A DNA stretch of 64,000 nucleotides. Source: Gymnogyps californianus (lineage: Eukaryota > Chordata > Aves > Accipitriformes > Cathartidae). The notes below the pieces were generated by a model. That model saw nothing but the letters and a program-made list of their open reading frames with translations. It did no database searches and was not told the DNA's origin. This document shows positions 1 to 9,949 of this stretch, one piece after another. The stretch is from assembly GCF_018139145.2 (NCBI RefSeq), contig NW_026114235.1:558001-622000 (forward strand), read 5' to 3'. Made by a program: the position numbers and the translations under genes. Each line of letters begins with the position of its first letter. Position 1 is the stretch's first letter.

Positions 1-463
1 TCTTGTATTTTCTTACAAATGGGTCTCAGCTGCTTTTACTCTGAGGCAATAAATAATTCAGTGTGCTAATTTGACAGATGACTTTCCAGGAGCCTCCTAC
101 CATTACTAGCACCATTAGACCATAATATGCATGATGGGCATAGACCATTCAGCAAATGTCCTTCACTTGTTTACCCCTAAAGAGCTGTACTCTGCGCAAT
201 TAACTAATGAAGCATTATGGGCTTTTTTTCCCCTTCCCTGCTATTTCAATATATTAATGCAGATTGTCTAAAGGGAAAATATATTTTGTTTCCTTTTGGC
301 AAATGAGTATTTATGGGGAAGGTGTAGACTTCTCTCATGTTCCACCTCTGTGAATAAAGAGAAAATAATAAGATCCTAAAAAAGGAAATAATTACTATTT
401 AATTTTTCTTTAATGATTTGTGCAACACGTGTAAGAAATGCATTCCATACAGACGACAGAAAA
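1..463. other. AT-rich sequence, no gene seen
   Basis: I see no coding or repeat signal here. It leads up to the 3' tail of the CR1 copy that begins near 464. Confidence 0.6.
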
Positions 464-566
464 ATAGAATAGAATAGAATAGAATAGAACAGAATAATTT
501 CAGTTGGAAGGGACCTACAATGATCATCTAGTCCAACTGCCTGACCACTTCAGGGCTGACCAAAAG

Positions 567-1313
567 TTAAAGCATGTTATTAAGGGCATTGTCCAAATGC
601 CTCTTAAACACTGACAGGCATGGGGCATCGACCACCTCTCTAGGAAGCCTGTTCCAGTGTTTGACCACCCTCTTGGTAAAGAAATGCTTCCTAATGTCAA
701 GTCTGAACCTCCCCTGGCACAGCTTTGAACCATTCCCACATGTCCTGTCACTGGATACCAGGGAGAAGAGATCAACACCTCCCTCTCCACTTCCCCTCCT
801 CAGGAAGCTATAGAGAGCAATGAGGTTGCCCCTCAGCCTCCTTTTCTCCAAACTAGACAAACCCAAAGTCCTTAGCCGCTCCTCATAGGACATGCCTTCC
901 AGCCCTGTCACCAGCTTTGTTGCCCTCCTCTGGACGCATTCAAGGACCTTAACATCCTTCTTAAATTGTGGGGCCCAGAACTGCACACAGTACTCAAGGT
1001 GAGGCCGCACCAACGCTGAATACAGCGGGATAATCTCCTCTTTTGACCGGCTGGTTATGCTGTGCTTGCTGCACCCCAGGATGCGGTTTGCCCTCTTGGC
1101 TGCCAGGGCACACTGCTGACTCATATTGAGCCTGCTGTCAACCAGCACCCCCAGATCCCTCTCTGCAGGGCTGCTCTCCAGCCACTCCTCTCCCAATCTA
1201 TACTTGTGCCCAGCATTACTCCATCCTAGGTGCAGAATCCGGCATTTGGACTTGGTAAATTTCATGCCATTGACGATTGCCCAATGCTCCAATCTATCTA
1301 GATCCCTCTGCAA
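567..1313 (-). pseudogene. CR1 ORF2 C-terminal remnant
   Basis: This is the RT thumb/C-terminal part of CR1 ORF2. It is open for 248 codons and ends at the normal CR1 terminus (residues ...[14 protein letters not shown]). Recognisable CR1 stretches include [16 protein letters not shown] and [12 protein letters not shown], and both have close matches in the CR1 copy at 18639-19409. The RT motif block upstream (1360-1554) is in a different frame, and the catalytic FADD segment that should join them has been lost between about 1313 and 1360. It therefore cannot make an active enzyme. Confidence 0.88.
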
Positions 1314-1359
1314 GGCCTCTCATCCCTCGAGAGAGTCACCAGCACCTCCCAGTTTAGTA

Positions 1360-1554
1360 TCATTCAACTCCTGCATCCAGATCATTGATAAAAATATTGA
1401 ACAGAACTGGCCCTAGAATTGAGCCCTGAGGAACACCGCTGGTGACCGGTCGCCAGCCAGATGTAGCCCCATTCACTACAACCCTTTGAGCTCTGCCCTT
1501 CAGCCAGTTCTTCACCCAGCACACCGTGTATCTGCTCATCCCACAGTTGGACAA
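1360..1554 (-). pseudogene. CR1 ORF2 RT motif fragment
   Basis: This short open piece (64 codons) carries the RT motif [21 protein letters not shown], which in CR1 lies directly before the catalytic FADD block. It is out of frame with the downstream part (567-1313), so a frameshift or small deletion separates them. Upstream of it the element is truncated. Confidence 0.85.
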
Positions 1555-1572
1555 CTTGTCCAGAAGGAAATA

Positions 1573-4500
1573 TGAAGTTAGGTTCAGTATTATGTCAACT
1601 GAGAAATACTGAATATATAGTTCTGGGCTTTATGCCACCTTTGCGCTGGCTGGACTCTGGATAGCTGCAAGAATCAAAAGGGGACTGTGTTAAAATTGTA
1701 AAAAGCAAGTATTTATTAAATCACTTAGGGATAAATAATGGCCTTAGAGTATGCATATGAGATGAATACCAGTATTGCACAGTATATTTTAATCCAATAT
1801 ATAGATCAGAGCAGCAAAATTGTATTAAATGTTTGTTAGAAAGAGAAGAAAACAGAAGAAGTGTAAAGAAAAAAATAAAATTTAAAGAGAAAGATACAAG
1901 AGCACCTATTTTTGTCAGTCGTCTTATGCATTGAAGTTTCTATTCCATAGCATCTATTATTAGAGCCACTCTCAGTACAGGGCAAATATTGGTATGCACA
2001 AATAAATCCACAAGAGAATCTTCCAAATTATTTCTGGATTTTCCCATAACATATGTGGTTAAATGGATCACAAAGGCAATTTTAAAACTGGATTCTTCCT
2101 AGAAGAAAACTTAGGTATCTCTCTGTAGACATTTACCTGTACATGTAAATTCTCTCTTCTCCTTAACTCTTCTCGCTCTTTCTTTCCATGACATATTACC
2201 TCCCCTTTGTTCTGTGTTATAACCCTTAGTTAGCTCTTAGTTTCTGACCATGACTCACTTGTTTTCCTACATTCTTATTCCATTTCTCTGATGTGTGCAG
2301 GATTAATGCAGTCAAGCCCTGAGCTGCTTTGGCTGACATGGCCCAGCACTGCCTATGAAATCTTTGTGTGAGATTGTACATTATACACAGCATCAGTAAA
2401 ATTTTTCATAGTAAAGGAGGAAATGCAGTTGTAAGTCTGAACTGAATCCTGTCATGGGAATTTATTAGTATTTTCTAACCTTTTCCTTTCTACACTTTCA
2501 AAGAGACTCCGCTTTCTATGGGGACATAATTTTGTGATATTTTCTGAAGTTTTATGGGCTCTACATTTTTTTAAACAAAAATGTTAATATCAGAAACTAA
2601 ATGTGACAACATTCCTGTTATTTGTTCTGTAAAATAGTTTTCATTTTCTGCTCGAATCTATTTATTTATTTACTCCCATAAGGGACACCAGCTCTTTTGA
2701 GCTTACGTGAAAACACATAATTTCTTGCTGTCCTAAATAAGCTCTGTTTCTGGTCCTATTTCTCAGGCCACTTTCTCCATTTTACACTAAACTGCCATTG
2801 GATGAAAAATGTCCAACCTTGGCTGGTATGCTTTCTGAGTGGAGCAGAGGATATAATTAGGTATACTGGGAAAGTACATGACTGCACAGGAGGATCCAGT
2901 CTGTTTCAGTTATACAAACTCCCTTCTGCTCAAGGTGCAGAGAACCAGGAGGAAAGGTTATATACTCTTCCCTGTACCCGGGTTTATCTGCCTATCATTA
3001 GCATAAAAATTATGCAAATAGTCTCTGTAGTATCCCAAGTAGATCTGCTCTCCATTTCTTTTGATCTACTGAATCTGATCAGTGAGAAGTCATAGAGCCA
3101 GAGGAAAGCAGATGAGATGGACTCCAGGGAGTGAAGCAACCAGTCCCCAGCAACAGGAGGAAAAGGGGGCTCCTGGGGACGATCCGGCACACAAGTCCTA
3201 CACTTTTCAGGGAGCTGTCATTAAGCAGGATTAACAAATTAAAGTTTGTGATGTGCTCAAATGCTCTAGTAATGAGAACTGTGCAAAAGGTAGAAATATA
3301 TTCCAGTTTTTCCTTACTTACTCTAACTTTTGAATGCATATCTGAACTGATCCTGTATTTATTCTGCTTAATCTTCAGAAACTACTAATTTTCACAGTAT
3401 TTATTCATTTATAGCATTCACAACTATAAATAAAACTTCTCTGTTTCTGCTAAAGAAATGTAATAACAGTCCACTAGAAATGCTTATTCTCAGAAACAAT
3501 AGTGAGTTTTTCACTGCTGACACAAAGTGCTCATATGGGAGAAATATATAAATGCTTGTAAGTGCTAGGTATTAATAATATAAGTGATCAGAAAATATGC
3601 AAATTAGCATGTTCATATAAAATTTCCTACTTCCATATAAAAATACTCTCAGAAGCACGTGGCCTTGAGTAGCACTTTCAAAAGCCTGATTAAGGTATTA
3701 ATGTGTAATTAAAAAAAAAAAAAAAAAATTAGACATTTTTCTCTTTATTTTTATAAGAAAAGTTTGCTTCGATGAAACTTTCCCACCTTCCATTAAACAA
3801 GCTTTATGCTTGTGCAGATAGTAATAAAAAGACATGGGACACAAGGGACTAAGAAAAAAAGCAAACAATTTTCATTGAAACCAAGGTTTATATGGTTGTA
3901 GTGTGTGCTGTATTGTGCCAAACAATGGTATTAGCACCCCCTTAGGCCTTATAGTAAACACTGGACATGTGGCTTTAGAAAAAAGCCTTTCTCCCAGTGG
4001 TGCTTTGTTGGTTCACAGCAAGGGTCTGACTTCATGTCCTGATCCCACTTTAAGAGGAAGTCCAGCTCAATTCAATTTGCCTCTCTGCCTTTTAGTAATG
4101 AGACAAAATGCATGTGAGCAAACCCCGTGATAATGCAGAACAGATGGTCAGATTTCTGTCTAATTGGATTCTGGAAAGCTTGTTTGCTTGTAGTAAATGT
4201 GCGTATATTTAGAGATTTCACACTTATTATAGCGACAACAGATTAGTCAAAGACAAGGACAGAAAGCTTTGGGGGTTTTTCTGCTTAGCATAGGTGTAGG
4301 TCTACTAAAGAGAGCTGCTTGATAAAATCTGCAAGCGTAACTGAATTGTTCTTGGCTATAATGCTCTTCATGGATCGAATGGCATACACTTTGATCCTGG
4401 AAGACAATGCGCCATACACGAACTCATCTTTTTGAACAGACCACTGGTAAAATAAGGGTTTCCAATATTTGTATCACTTATATCTTGCAATATTTTGCCA

Positions 4501-4855
4501 ATCTGTTTCAATTACTATACAAAGAGAATAACTCCAAAGAACATTTCATTAGTCACTTATAGTTATTCTCTTAATACATATTTACCAGCCTGCATTTTTT
4601 AATGTTTCCATTAGTATCCTTAAAGCATTTTGAAAGTTTGCTAGCAAAGCATTGAAATGCTCTTGAAGGAAAATCATCATTATCTGTGGTGTCATTTTGC
4701 CCTATGGACAGAGAGCACAAAGTGTATTAAATGCAAAATAATATTGCAAGACAAAATATACTGTATCCAAGAAAATACATAGTACTGGCAATCCCATTGA
4801 ACCTAATAAAGTTTCTCTACTTGTCAGTTATTCACCTAGAATACATGTTCTCTTC
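1573..4855. other. AT-rich intergenic sequence
   Basis: No gene is supported. Open frames here are short, lack recognisable domains and match random expectation. The only simple repeat of note is an uninterrupted run of 18 A at 3711-3728. Confidence 0.6.
3711..3728 (+). repeat. Poly(A) run, 18 bases
   Basis: An uninterrupted A18 homopolymer preceded by TAATT. It could be the tail of a degraded retrocopy, but I recognise nothing upstream that would support this. Confidence 0.8.
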
Positions 4856-5040
4856 ACATTTGTATTGGGTTTGCATGGCAAGGTTTTGGTAGCAGGGGGG
4901 ACTACAGGGGTGGCTTCTGTGAGAAGCTGCTAGAAGCTTCCCCTATGTCCGATAAAGCCAATGCCAGCTGGCTCCAAGATGGACCTGCTGCTGGCCAAGG
5001 CCGAGTCAATCAGCAACAGTGGTAGCGCCTCTGTGATAAT

Positions 5041-5048
5041 ATATTTAA
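5041..5048 (+). promoter_or_regulatory. TATA-like box of family-C LTR copy 1
   Basis: ATATTTAA lies about 180 bp into the LTR. The same site is found in all four family-C copies. About 30 bp upstream the other copies carry CCAATCAGC, an NF-Y type CCAAT box. In this copy it reads TCAATCAGC and is mutated. Confidence 0.5.
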
Positions 5049-5184
5049 GAAAGGAAAAAGAAGTTACAGGGGAGTAGCAGTTGCAGCTGGAGAGCGGAGT
5101 GAGAAGATGTGAGAGAAACAACTCTGCAGACACCAAGGTCAGGGAAGAAGGAGGGGGAGGAGGTGCTCCAGGTGCCAGAGCAGA

Positions 5185-5600
5185 GATTCCCCTGCAGCCC
5201 GTGGTGAAGACCATGGTGAGGCAGGCTGTCCCCCTGCAGCCCATGGAGGTTAACGGTGGAGCAGATATCCACCTGCAGCCCATGGAGGACCCCATGCCGG
5301 AGCAGGTAGATGCGCCCAAGGGAGGCTGTGACCCTGTGGGAAGCCTGTGCTGGAGCAGGCTCCTGGCAGGACCTGTGGCCCCATGGAGAGAGGAGCCCAT
5401 GCTGAAGCAGGTTTGCTGGCAGGACTTGTGACCCCATGGGGGACCCATGCTGGAGCAGTCTGTTCCTGAAGGACTGCACCCCATGGATGGGACCCATGCT
5501 GGAGCAGTTCATGAAGAACTGTAGCCCATGGGAAGGACTCATGTTGGAGAAGTTCGTGAAGGACTGTCTCCTGTAGGAGGGACTCCATGCTGGAGCAGGG
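5185..5600 (+). repeat. ~45-bp minisatellite inside family-C LTR copy 1
   Basis: Degenerate tandem units are each marked by a CATGCTGGAGCAG-like core, with unit lengths of about 45-54 bp. Seven cores are visible from about 5292 to 5600. Upstream are two shorter related units built on CCTGCAGCCCATGGAGG. Most units are near a multiple of three and poor in stops on both strands, which creates long but meaningless open frames. Confidence 0.8.
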
Positions 5601-6224
5601 GAAGAGTGTGAGTCCTCCTCCCCCTGAGGAGGAAGGAGTGGCAGAGACAATATGTGATGAACTGACCCAAACCCCCATTCCCCATCCCCCTGCGCCACTG
5701 TGGGGGAGGAGGTAGAAAATTTGGGAGTAAAGTTAAGCCCGGGAAGAAGGGAGGGGTGGGGGGAAGGTGTTTTTAAGATTTGGTTTCATTTCTCATTATC
5801 CTACTTTGATTTGACTAGTAATAAATTAAATTAATTTTTTCCCCAAGTCGAGTCTGTTTTGCCCGTGAAGGTAATTGCTGAGTGATCTCCCTGTCCTTAT
5901 CTTGACCCATGAGCCTTTCATTATATTTTCTCTCCCCTGTCCATTTGAGGAGGGGGAGTGATAGAGCGGCTTTGGTGGGCACCTGGCATCCAGCCAGGGT
6001 CAACTCACCACAACATTAAAATGTAATTTAAGACAAAAAAAGTAATTGCTACTTCTCAATGTACTGTGAGTTTGCACATGCTATATATGAGCCTATTTTT
6101 CATTCCTTATGCATCTAGAACTGACTTTGGTTTTAAAGAAAGTTGAGACTATAGGAAAAGTGCAAGATCTTTCCAGTATTAATAATATATTTAAAAGAGG
6201 AATTCAAAGAATAGTGGTGTATAA

Positions 6225-6900
6225 ATGCCCATCATCCTCATGAGTCAACTGTTAGAGCATCTCAAATGGACCCATCCTGTTTTCCCTTCACTTCATGATC
6301 TAGACTTGGAGAGGTGATGAGATGAGACTGGCCCTCTTGACATGGGTATACGGATGACATTCATCTGTGTATCTTGTTTTCCACAGATGTGACTAACTCT
6401 ACTACAGGGATCTCAGTGTCCAGATAACGACAGCTGGTATGACACCCACCGCCTTATTTCTGATTATCTCAGAAATAAACTGTGTAAAACTGAAGTAATG
6501 CTGGTCAGAAGGGAAGGGTTGCTTTGAAATATAAACTGTCTTCATTTACCATTTCTCTTACTCTTATGTATTAGGCTGCTCCAATAAGAGAATTAATGCC
6601 CAAAACTGAATTTTTGTGGAATTAGGATATTCTTCCCTAGAGAGGGAGGTGCCTAAAGTCAGGATCCGCAACATTCAGCCAATGTTCCTACTATTGGTAT
6701 GAGGCAACTTTTCAGATTGTTAATGGAGCAGATACCACTTGCATCAGTCACTGAGTCTGCATCTGTGACCCACCTGGACTGTTGCACTACTTTAGGGGTG
6801 ACAGTTAAGGATGCTGCAGCTTCCAAGCAGAAGGCATTTGATTCACCCAGAATTTAATCATTACTAGGGGCTGCTCCTACAGCTCTTTGACAAGACTTTC
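6225..6900 (+). mobile_element. Ancient L2-like LINE relic (RT region)
   Basis: Translation from 6344 reads GYTDDIHLCILFST, matching the catalytic YADD block of L2/CR1-clade reverse transcriptases with one change in the motif (YTDD). Further on, around 6475-6515, comes KTEVMLV, the usual next conserved piece of L2-type ORF2. Near 6760-6840 a stretch reading HLDC...GVTVKDAAASKQ fits the later region. The frame is broken by many stops and indels, so this is a very old copy. The exact family and ends are uncertain. Confidence 0.5.
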
Positions 6901-8860
6901 TTGTTGTTAATGACATCATAATGAAAATAGAAAGAAAATACAGCAAGATTTATTCACTGTTCAGAAATCCAACCTTTAAATGACTTATTTTGTATTCTTC
7001 CTTACTGACTCTGTAAAGTCACAGAGCTCTTGAAATAGGGTTCACATTTTCACCAGGGCTCTGCATCATTTAGGAAAACATGTGATTAGTTTATGCTACT
7101 CTTTTATGGAATTAAATACTCATTGGGTTTTTCAAGAAAGAGGTAATAGTCACTTTTATCTCATTTTCAGTGATAAAAAATGAGTTCTAAATGTTTTAAA
7201 CTCTGCTCCCTGTTATCCACCATTCTTTGTGTTACAGTTCAGGATTTTGTGAAGTGCTTCCTCCAATCAAGATTTCGTGTTTGTTTATCAGAGAAAACGT
7301 CCTGTATGAAGTAGAAAAGTAGCGCTCCTCTTCCCATGGCATATGCTGGTTCCAGATATGTGACTGTATGCTTACCCCATAATTTATCAACAGCTAAGTC
7401 TCACAGGAAGAGCTGCTTTCTCATATTATGTGAGAAAGTGAGTTTAAAGAAATATTGATTATAATAGTAGTCTTGCTGAGCCTATGCTTTTCTTTTCCCT
7501 TTACTCATTTATTACTGTGGACCTTCTTCCTGTAAGTGTTCACTTCCTTCTGAAATGCACAGAATAAATACTCTCCCACATGGTCTTCTTGTTGCCTTCT
7601 AGCTCCATAGTTGTGTCTTCATAAGCCCAAAGTCTTGCTCAGGAAATTCTATTAAAGCATTTCAATAGAAGGGGTGGCAAAAAATAACAGTGCCGACCTA
7701 AGACAATGGCTGTTGAGCACCTGTCAGTTTGGATAAGGCTAGCAAACATATTTTTTTCAAAGGAACAATTTTCAGACAATAACAGCTAGATGGAAATATC
7801 AGTTTTGTGGTTTTGGTGCAAGCCAGGTGGATAGGCCATCTGACTCCTGCCAGTTCATCTGTTAAGCTCAGAGGGTTTCTGCTTTCCTGACAGCCGTGGA
7901 CTTCCCAGCTCCCTGCCTCCTGCCAGCTTGCCCATCCTCCTCTAGCTTGCCCATCCCCTATACCAAGTATTTTGTGGGTAGGCGGCAGGGAGAGGGTTCT
8001 GGCTGGCTCTTGGATTATGACTTTCTTCTTGTCCCAGCTCTCAGGGCTTCCTCAGTGAAGGACCTTCACAGGCCAGGTGGGCAGGCTGCTTGTTCCCAAT
8101 CTCCTAAACTCTGTAACAGACAGCTGGCGAGTCTGCTGAGCACCTTTGGAGCTAGCCAGAGGGTTTATGCACCATTTCCAAAGCACCATATATCTAGCTT
8201 TTTATCCCAGTTTGTAATTTCTTCTTTTAAAGGAGAATTTTTCCACACAATGGAAATATTGGTTCTCTCACAATTATACTCTTGTTCTTTATCATTCCAA
8301 AGGAAAGTAATTTTACCAAGGTACTGAAAGAAAAGATACTCCTCATAGCTGAAATCTGATTTCAAACATATCATAGATTAGACCTGGAAGCTATGCTCAA
8401 AAGCAAAAAAGATGGCAAAGACTCATGAATCATGGAGATGTTAGAGAAGTAAATAGCAAAAATACTGGATTGTGTGGTAGTACCACTAAACAAAACAGGA
8501 ATCTTTACTAAATTGTAAAATGTTATTATCTTCCAGATATGCTTTGCTCTAGATTAACTTGTAAAGCTGTATTTCACTCAGAACAGATCTGATTTATATC
8601 CTTGTGTGAATTGTCCAGCCTGAACAAAATCACTCATGACTTATGATTGAACTGTATTTTTTAATCACTTTTTTTTTCTTGACTGAACCATCCAAATAAA
8701 TTTTCTAAGAATTTTTTTCTTTTTTTTTTTTTATATATTTCAGCTGCTACATCTCCTCCTCTAGGACATTTTGCATTTAATACCAGTTGATTGGGATAGG
8801 TCACATGGGAAAACTCTTATGGTACTTTGTATACATCCTGATTTTCTGCTTTACCCACAT
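6901..8860. other. Intergenic sequence
   Basis: No gene is supported. About 7850-8110 is richer in GC than its surroundings and open for 143 codons on the plus strand, but it has no recognisable domain. A small duplication of GCTTGCCCATCC occurs near 7925-7955. Confidence 0.5.
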
Positions 8861-8865
8861 ATGAC

Positions 8866-9944
8866 TGTACTGGGTTTGCATGGCAAGGTTTTGGTAGCAG
8901 GGGGGGCTACAGGGGTGGCTTCTGTGAGAAGCTGCTAGAAGCTTCCCCTGTGTCCGATAGAGCCAGTGCCAGCCAGCTCCAAGATGGACCCACCGCTGGC
9001 CAAGGCCGAGCCAATCAGCAACAGTGGTAGCACCTCTGGGATAACATATTTAAGAAGGGGGAAAAACCTGCTGCGCAACAGCAGCCAGGAGAGATGAGTG
9101 AGAATATGTGAGAGAAACAACTCTGCAGACCCCAAGGTCAGGGAAGAAGGAGGGGGAGGAGGTGCTCCAGGTGCCAGAGCAGAGATTCCCCTGCAGCCCC
9201 TGGTGAAGACCATGGTGAGGCAGGCTGTCCCCCTGCAGCCCATGTAGGTTAACGGTGGAGCGGATATCCACCTGCAGCCCATGGAGGACCCCATGCTGGA
9301 GCAGGTGGAAGCCTGAAAGGAGGCTGTGACCCCATGGGAAGCCCACACTGGAGCAGGCTCCTGGCAGGACCTGTGGACTCGTGGAGAGAGGAGCCCATGC
9401 TGGAGCAGGTTTGCTTGCAGGACTTGTGATCCCATGGGGGGCCCACACTAGAGCAGTTCATGAAGAACTGTAGCCCATGGGAAGGACTCATGTTGGAGAA
9501 GGTCATGGAGCACTGTCTCTCACGGGAGGAACCCCACGCTGGAGCAGGGGAAGAGTGTGAGGAGGAAGGAGCAGCAGAGACAACATGTGATGAACTGACT
9601 GCAACCCCCATTCCCCGTCCCCCTGCACCACTGGGGGGGAGGAGGTAGAGAAAATTGGGAGTAAAGTTGAGCCCAGGAAGAAGGGAGGGGTGGGGGGAAG
9701 GTGTTTTTAAGATTTGGTTTTATTTCTCATTACCCTACTCTGATTTGACTGGTAATAAATTAAATTAATTTTCCCCAAGTCGAGTCTGTTTTGCCCGTGA
9801 CGGTAATTGGTGAGTGATCTCCCTGTCCTTATCTCGACCCACGAGCCTTTCATTATATTTTCTCGCCCCTGTCCAGCTGAGGAGGGGGAGTGATAGAGCA
9901 GCTTTGGTGGGCACCTGGCATCCAGCCAGGGTCAACCCACCACA
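8866..9944 (+). mobile_element. Solo LTR, family C copy 2 (ERVL-like)
   Basis: A 1079-bp LTR from TGTACTGGGTTTGC to CCCACCACA. The target duplication is ATGAC at 8861-8865 and GTGAC at 9945-9949, with one mismatch. A CCAAT box at 9011-9015 (CCAATCAGC) precedes ATATTTAA at 9046-9053, and AATAAA lies at 9754-9759. It is shorter than copy 1, chiefly because it lacks one ~45-bp minisatellite unit (the one with TCTGTTCCTGAAGGACTG). Confidence 0.9.
9011..9053 (+). promoter_or_regulatory. CCAAT and TATA-like boxes of family-C LTR copy 2
   Basis: CCAATCAGC at 9011 and ATATTTAA at 9046 are spaced as in an RNA polymerase II promoter. This copy and copy 3 retain both elements and show the likely ancestral arrangement of the family. 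Confidence 0.5.
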
Positions 9945-9949
9945 GTGAC

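Larger units (their letters stand above)
464..1572 (-). mobile_element. CR1 LINE, 5'-truncated, 3' part of ORF2 plus tail
   Basis: On the minus strand this reads as the reverse-transcriptase end of a CR1 retrotransposon followed by its 3' tail. The tail lies at the low-coordinate end and finishes in an AGAAT pentamer run (about 464-491), next to the typical CR1 3' sequence. The RT piece contains the motif [16 protein letters not shown] (about 1400-1450). The high-coordinate end stops near 1572, so endonuclease and ORF1 are absent, as expected for 5'-truncated CR1 insertions. No target duplication was seen, which fits CR1. The 5' boundary is placed by comparison with the second CR1 copy in this window and is approximate. 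Confidence 0.9.
4861..6012 (+). mobile_element. Solo LTR, family C copy 1 (ERVL-like)
   Basis: A 1152-bp LTR that starts TGTATTGGGTTTGC and ends CTCACCACA. It is flanked by a perfect 5-bp target duplication, ACATT, at 4856-4860 and 6013-6017. The promoter-like part holds ATATTTAA at 5041-5048. A polyadenylation signal, AATAAA, lies at 5820-5825. Between them is a GC-rich minisatellite of about 45-bp units (5185-5600). The last 120 bp resemble the family-A and family-B LTR ends. No internal retroviral sequence is attached, so it is a solo LTR. Confidence 0.9.

Noticed and set aside
464..1572. Target duplication around the CR1 copies
   Set aside because: No convincing direct repeat at the ends; CR1 elements generally lack clear ones.
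5081..5431. Plus-strand 116-codon frame in family-C LTR copy 1
   Set aside because: It is not kept at full length in the other copies and consists of the same minisatellite translation.
5185..5600. CRISPR-like array
   Set aside because: The units are degenerate, tandem without unique spacers and inside an LTR of a eukaryotic genome.
4930..5698. Long minus-strand open frames (up to 217 codons) in family-C LTRs, recurring in all four copies
   Set aside because: They recur because the LTR recurs. The minisatellite has few stops on either strand and a period near 45 (15 codons), so several frames are open at once. No domain, start context or constraint supports a protein.
7896..8327. 143-codon plus-strand frame
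   Set aside because: It has no upstream promoter or domain and low-complexity Pro/Ser sequence at the start; it probably reflects the GC-richer patch.
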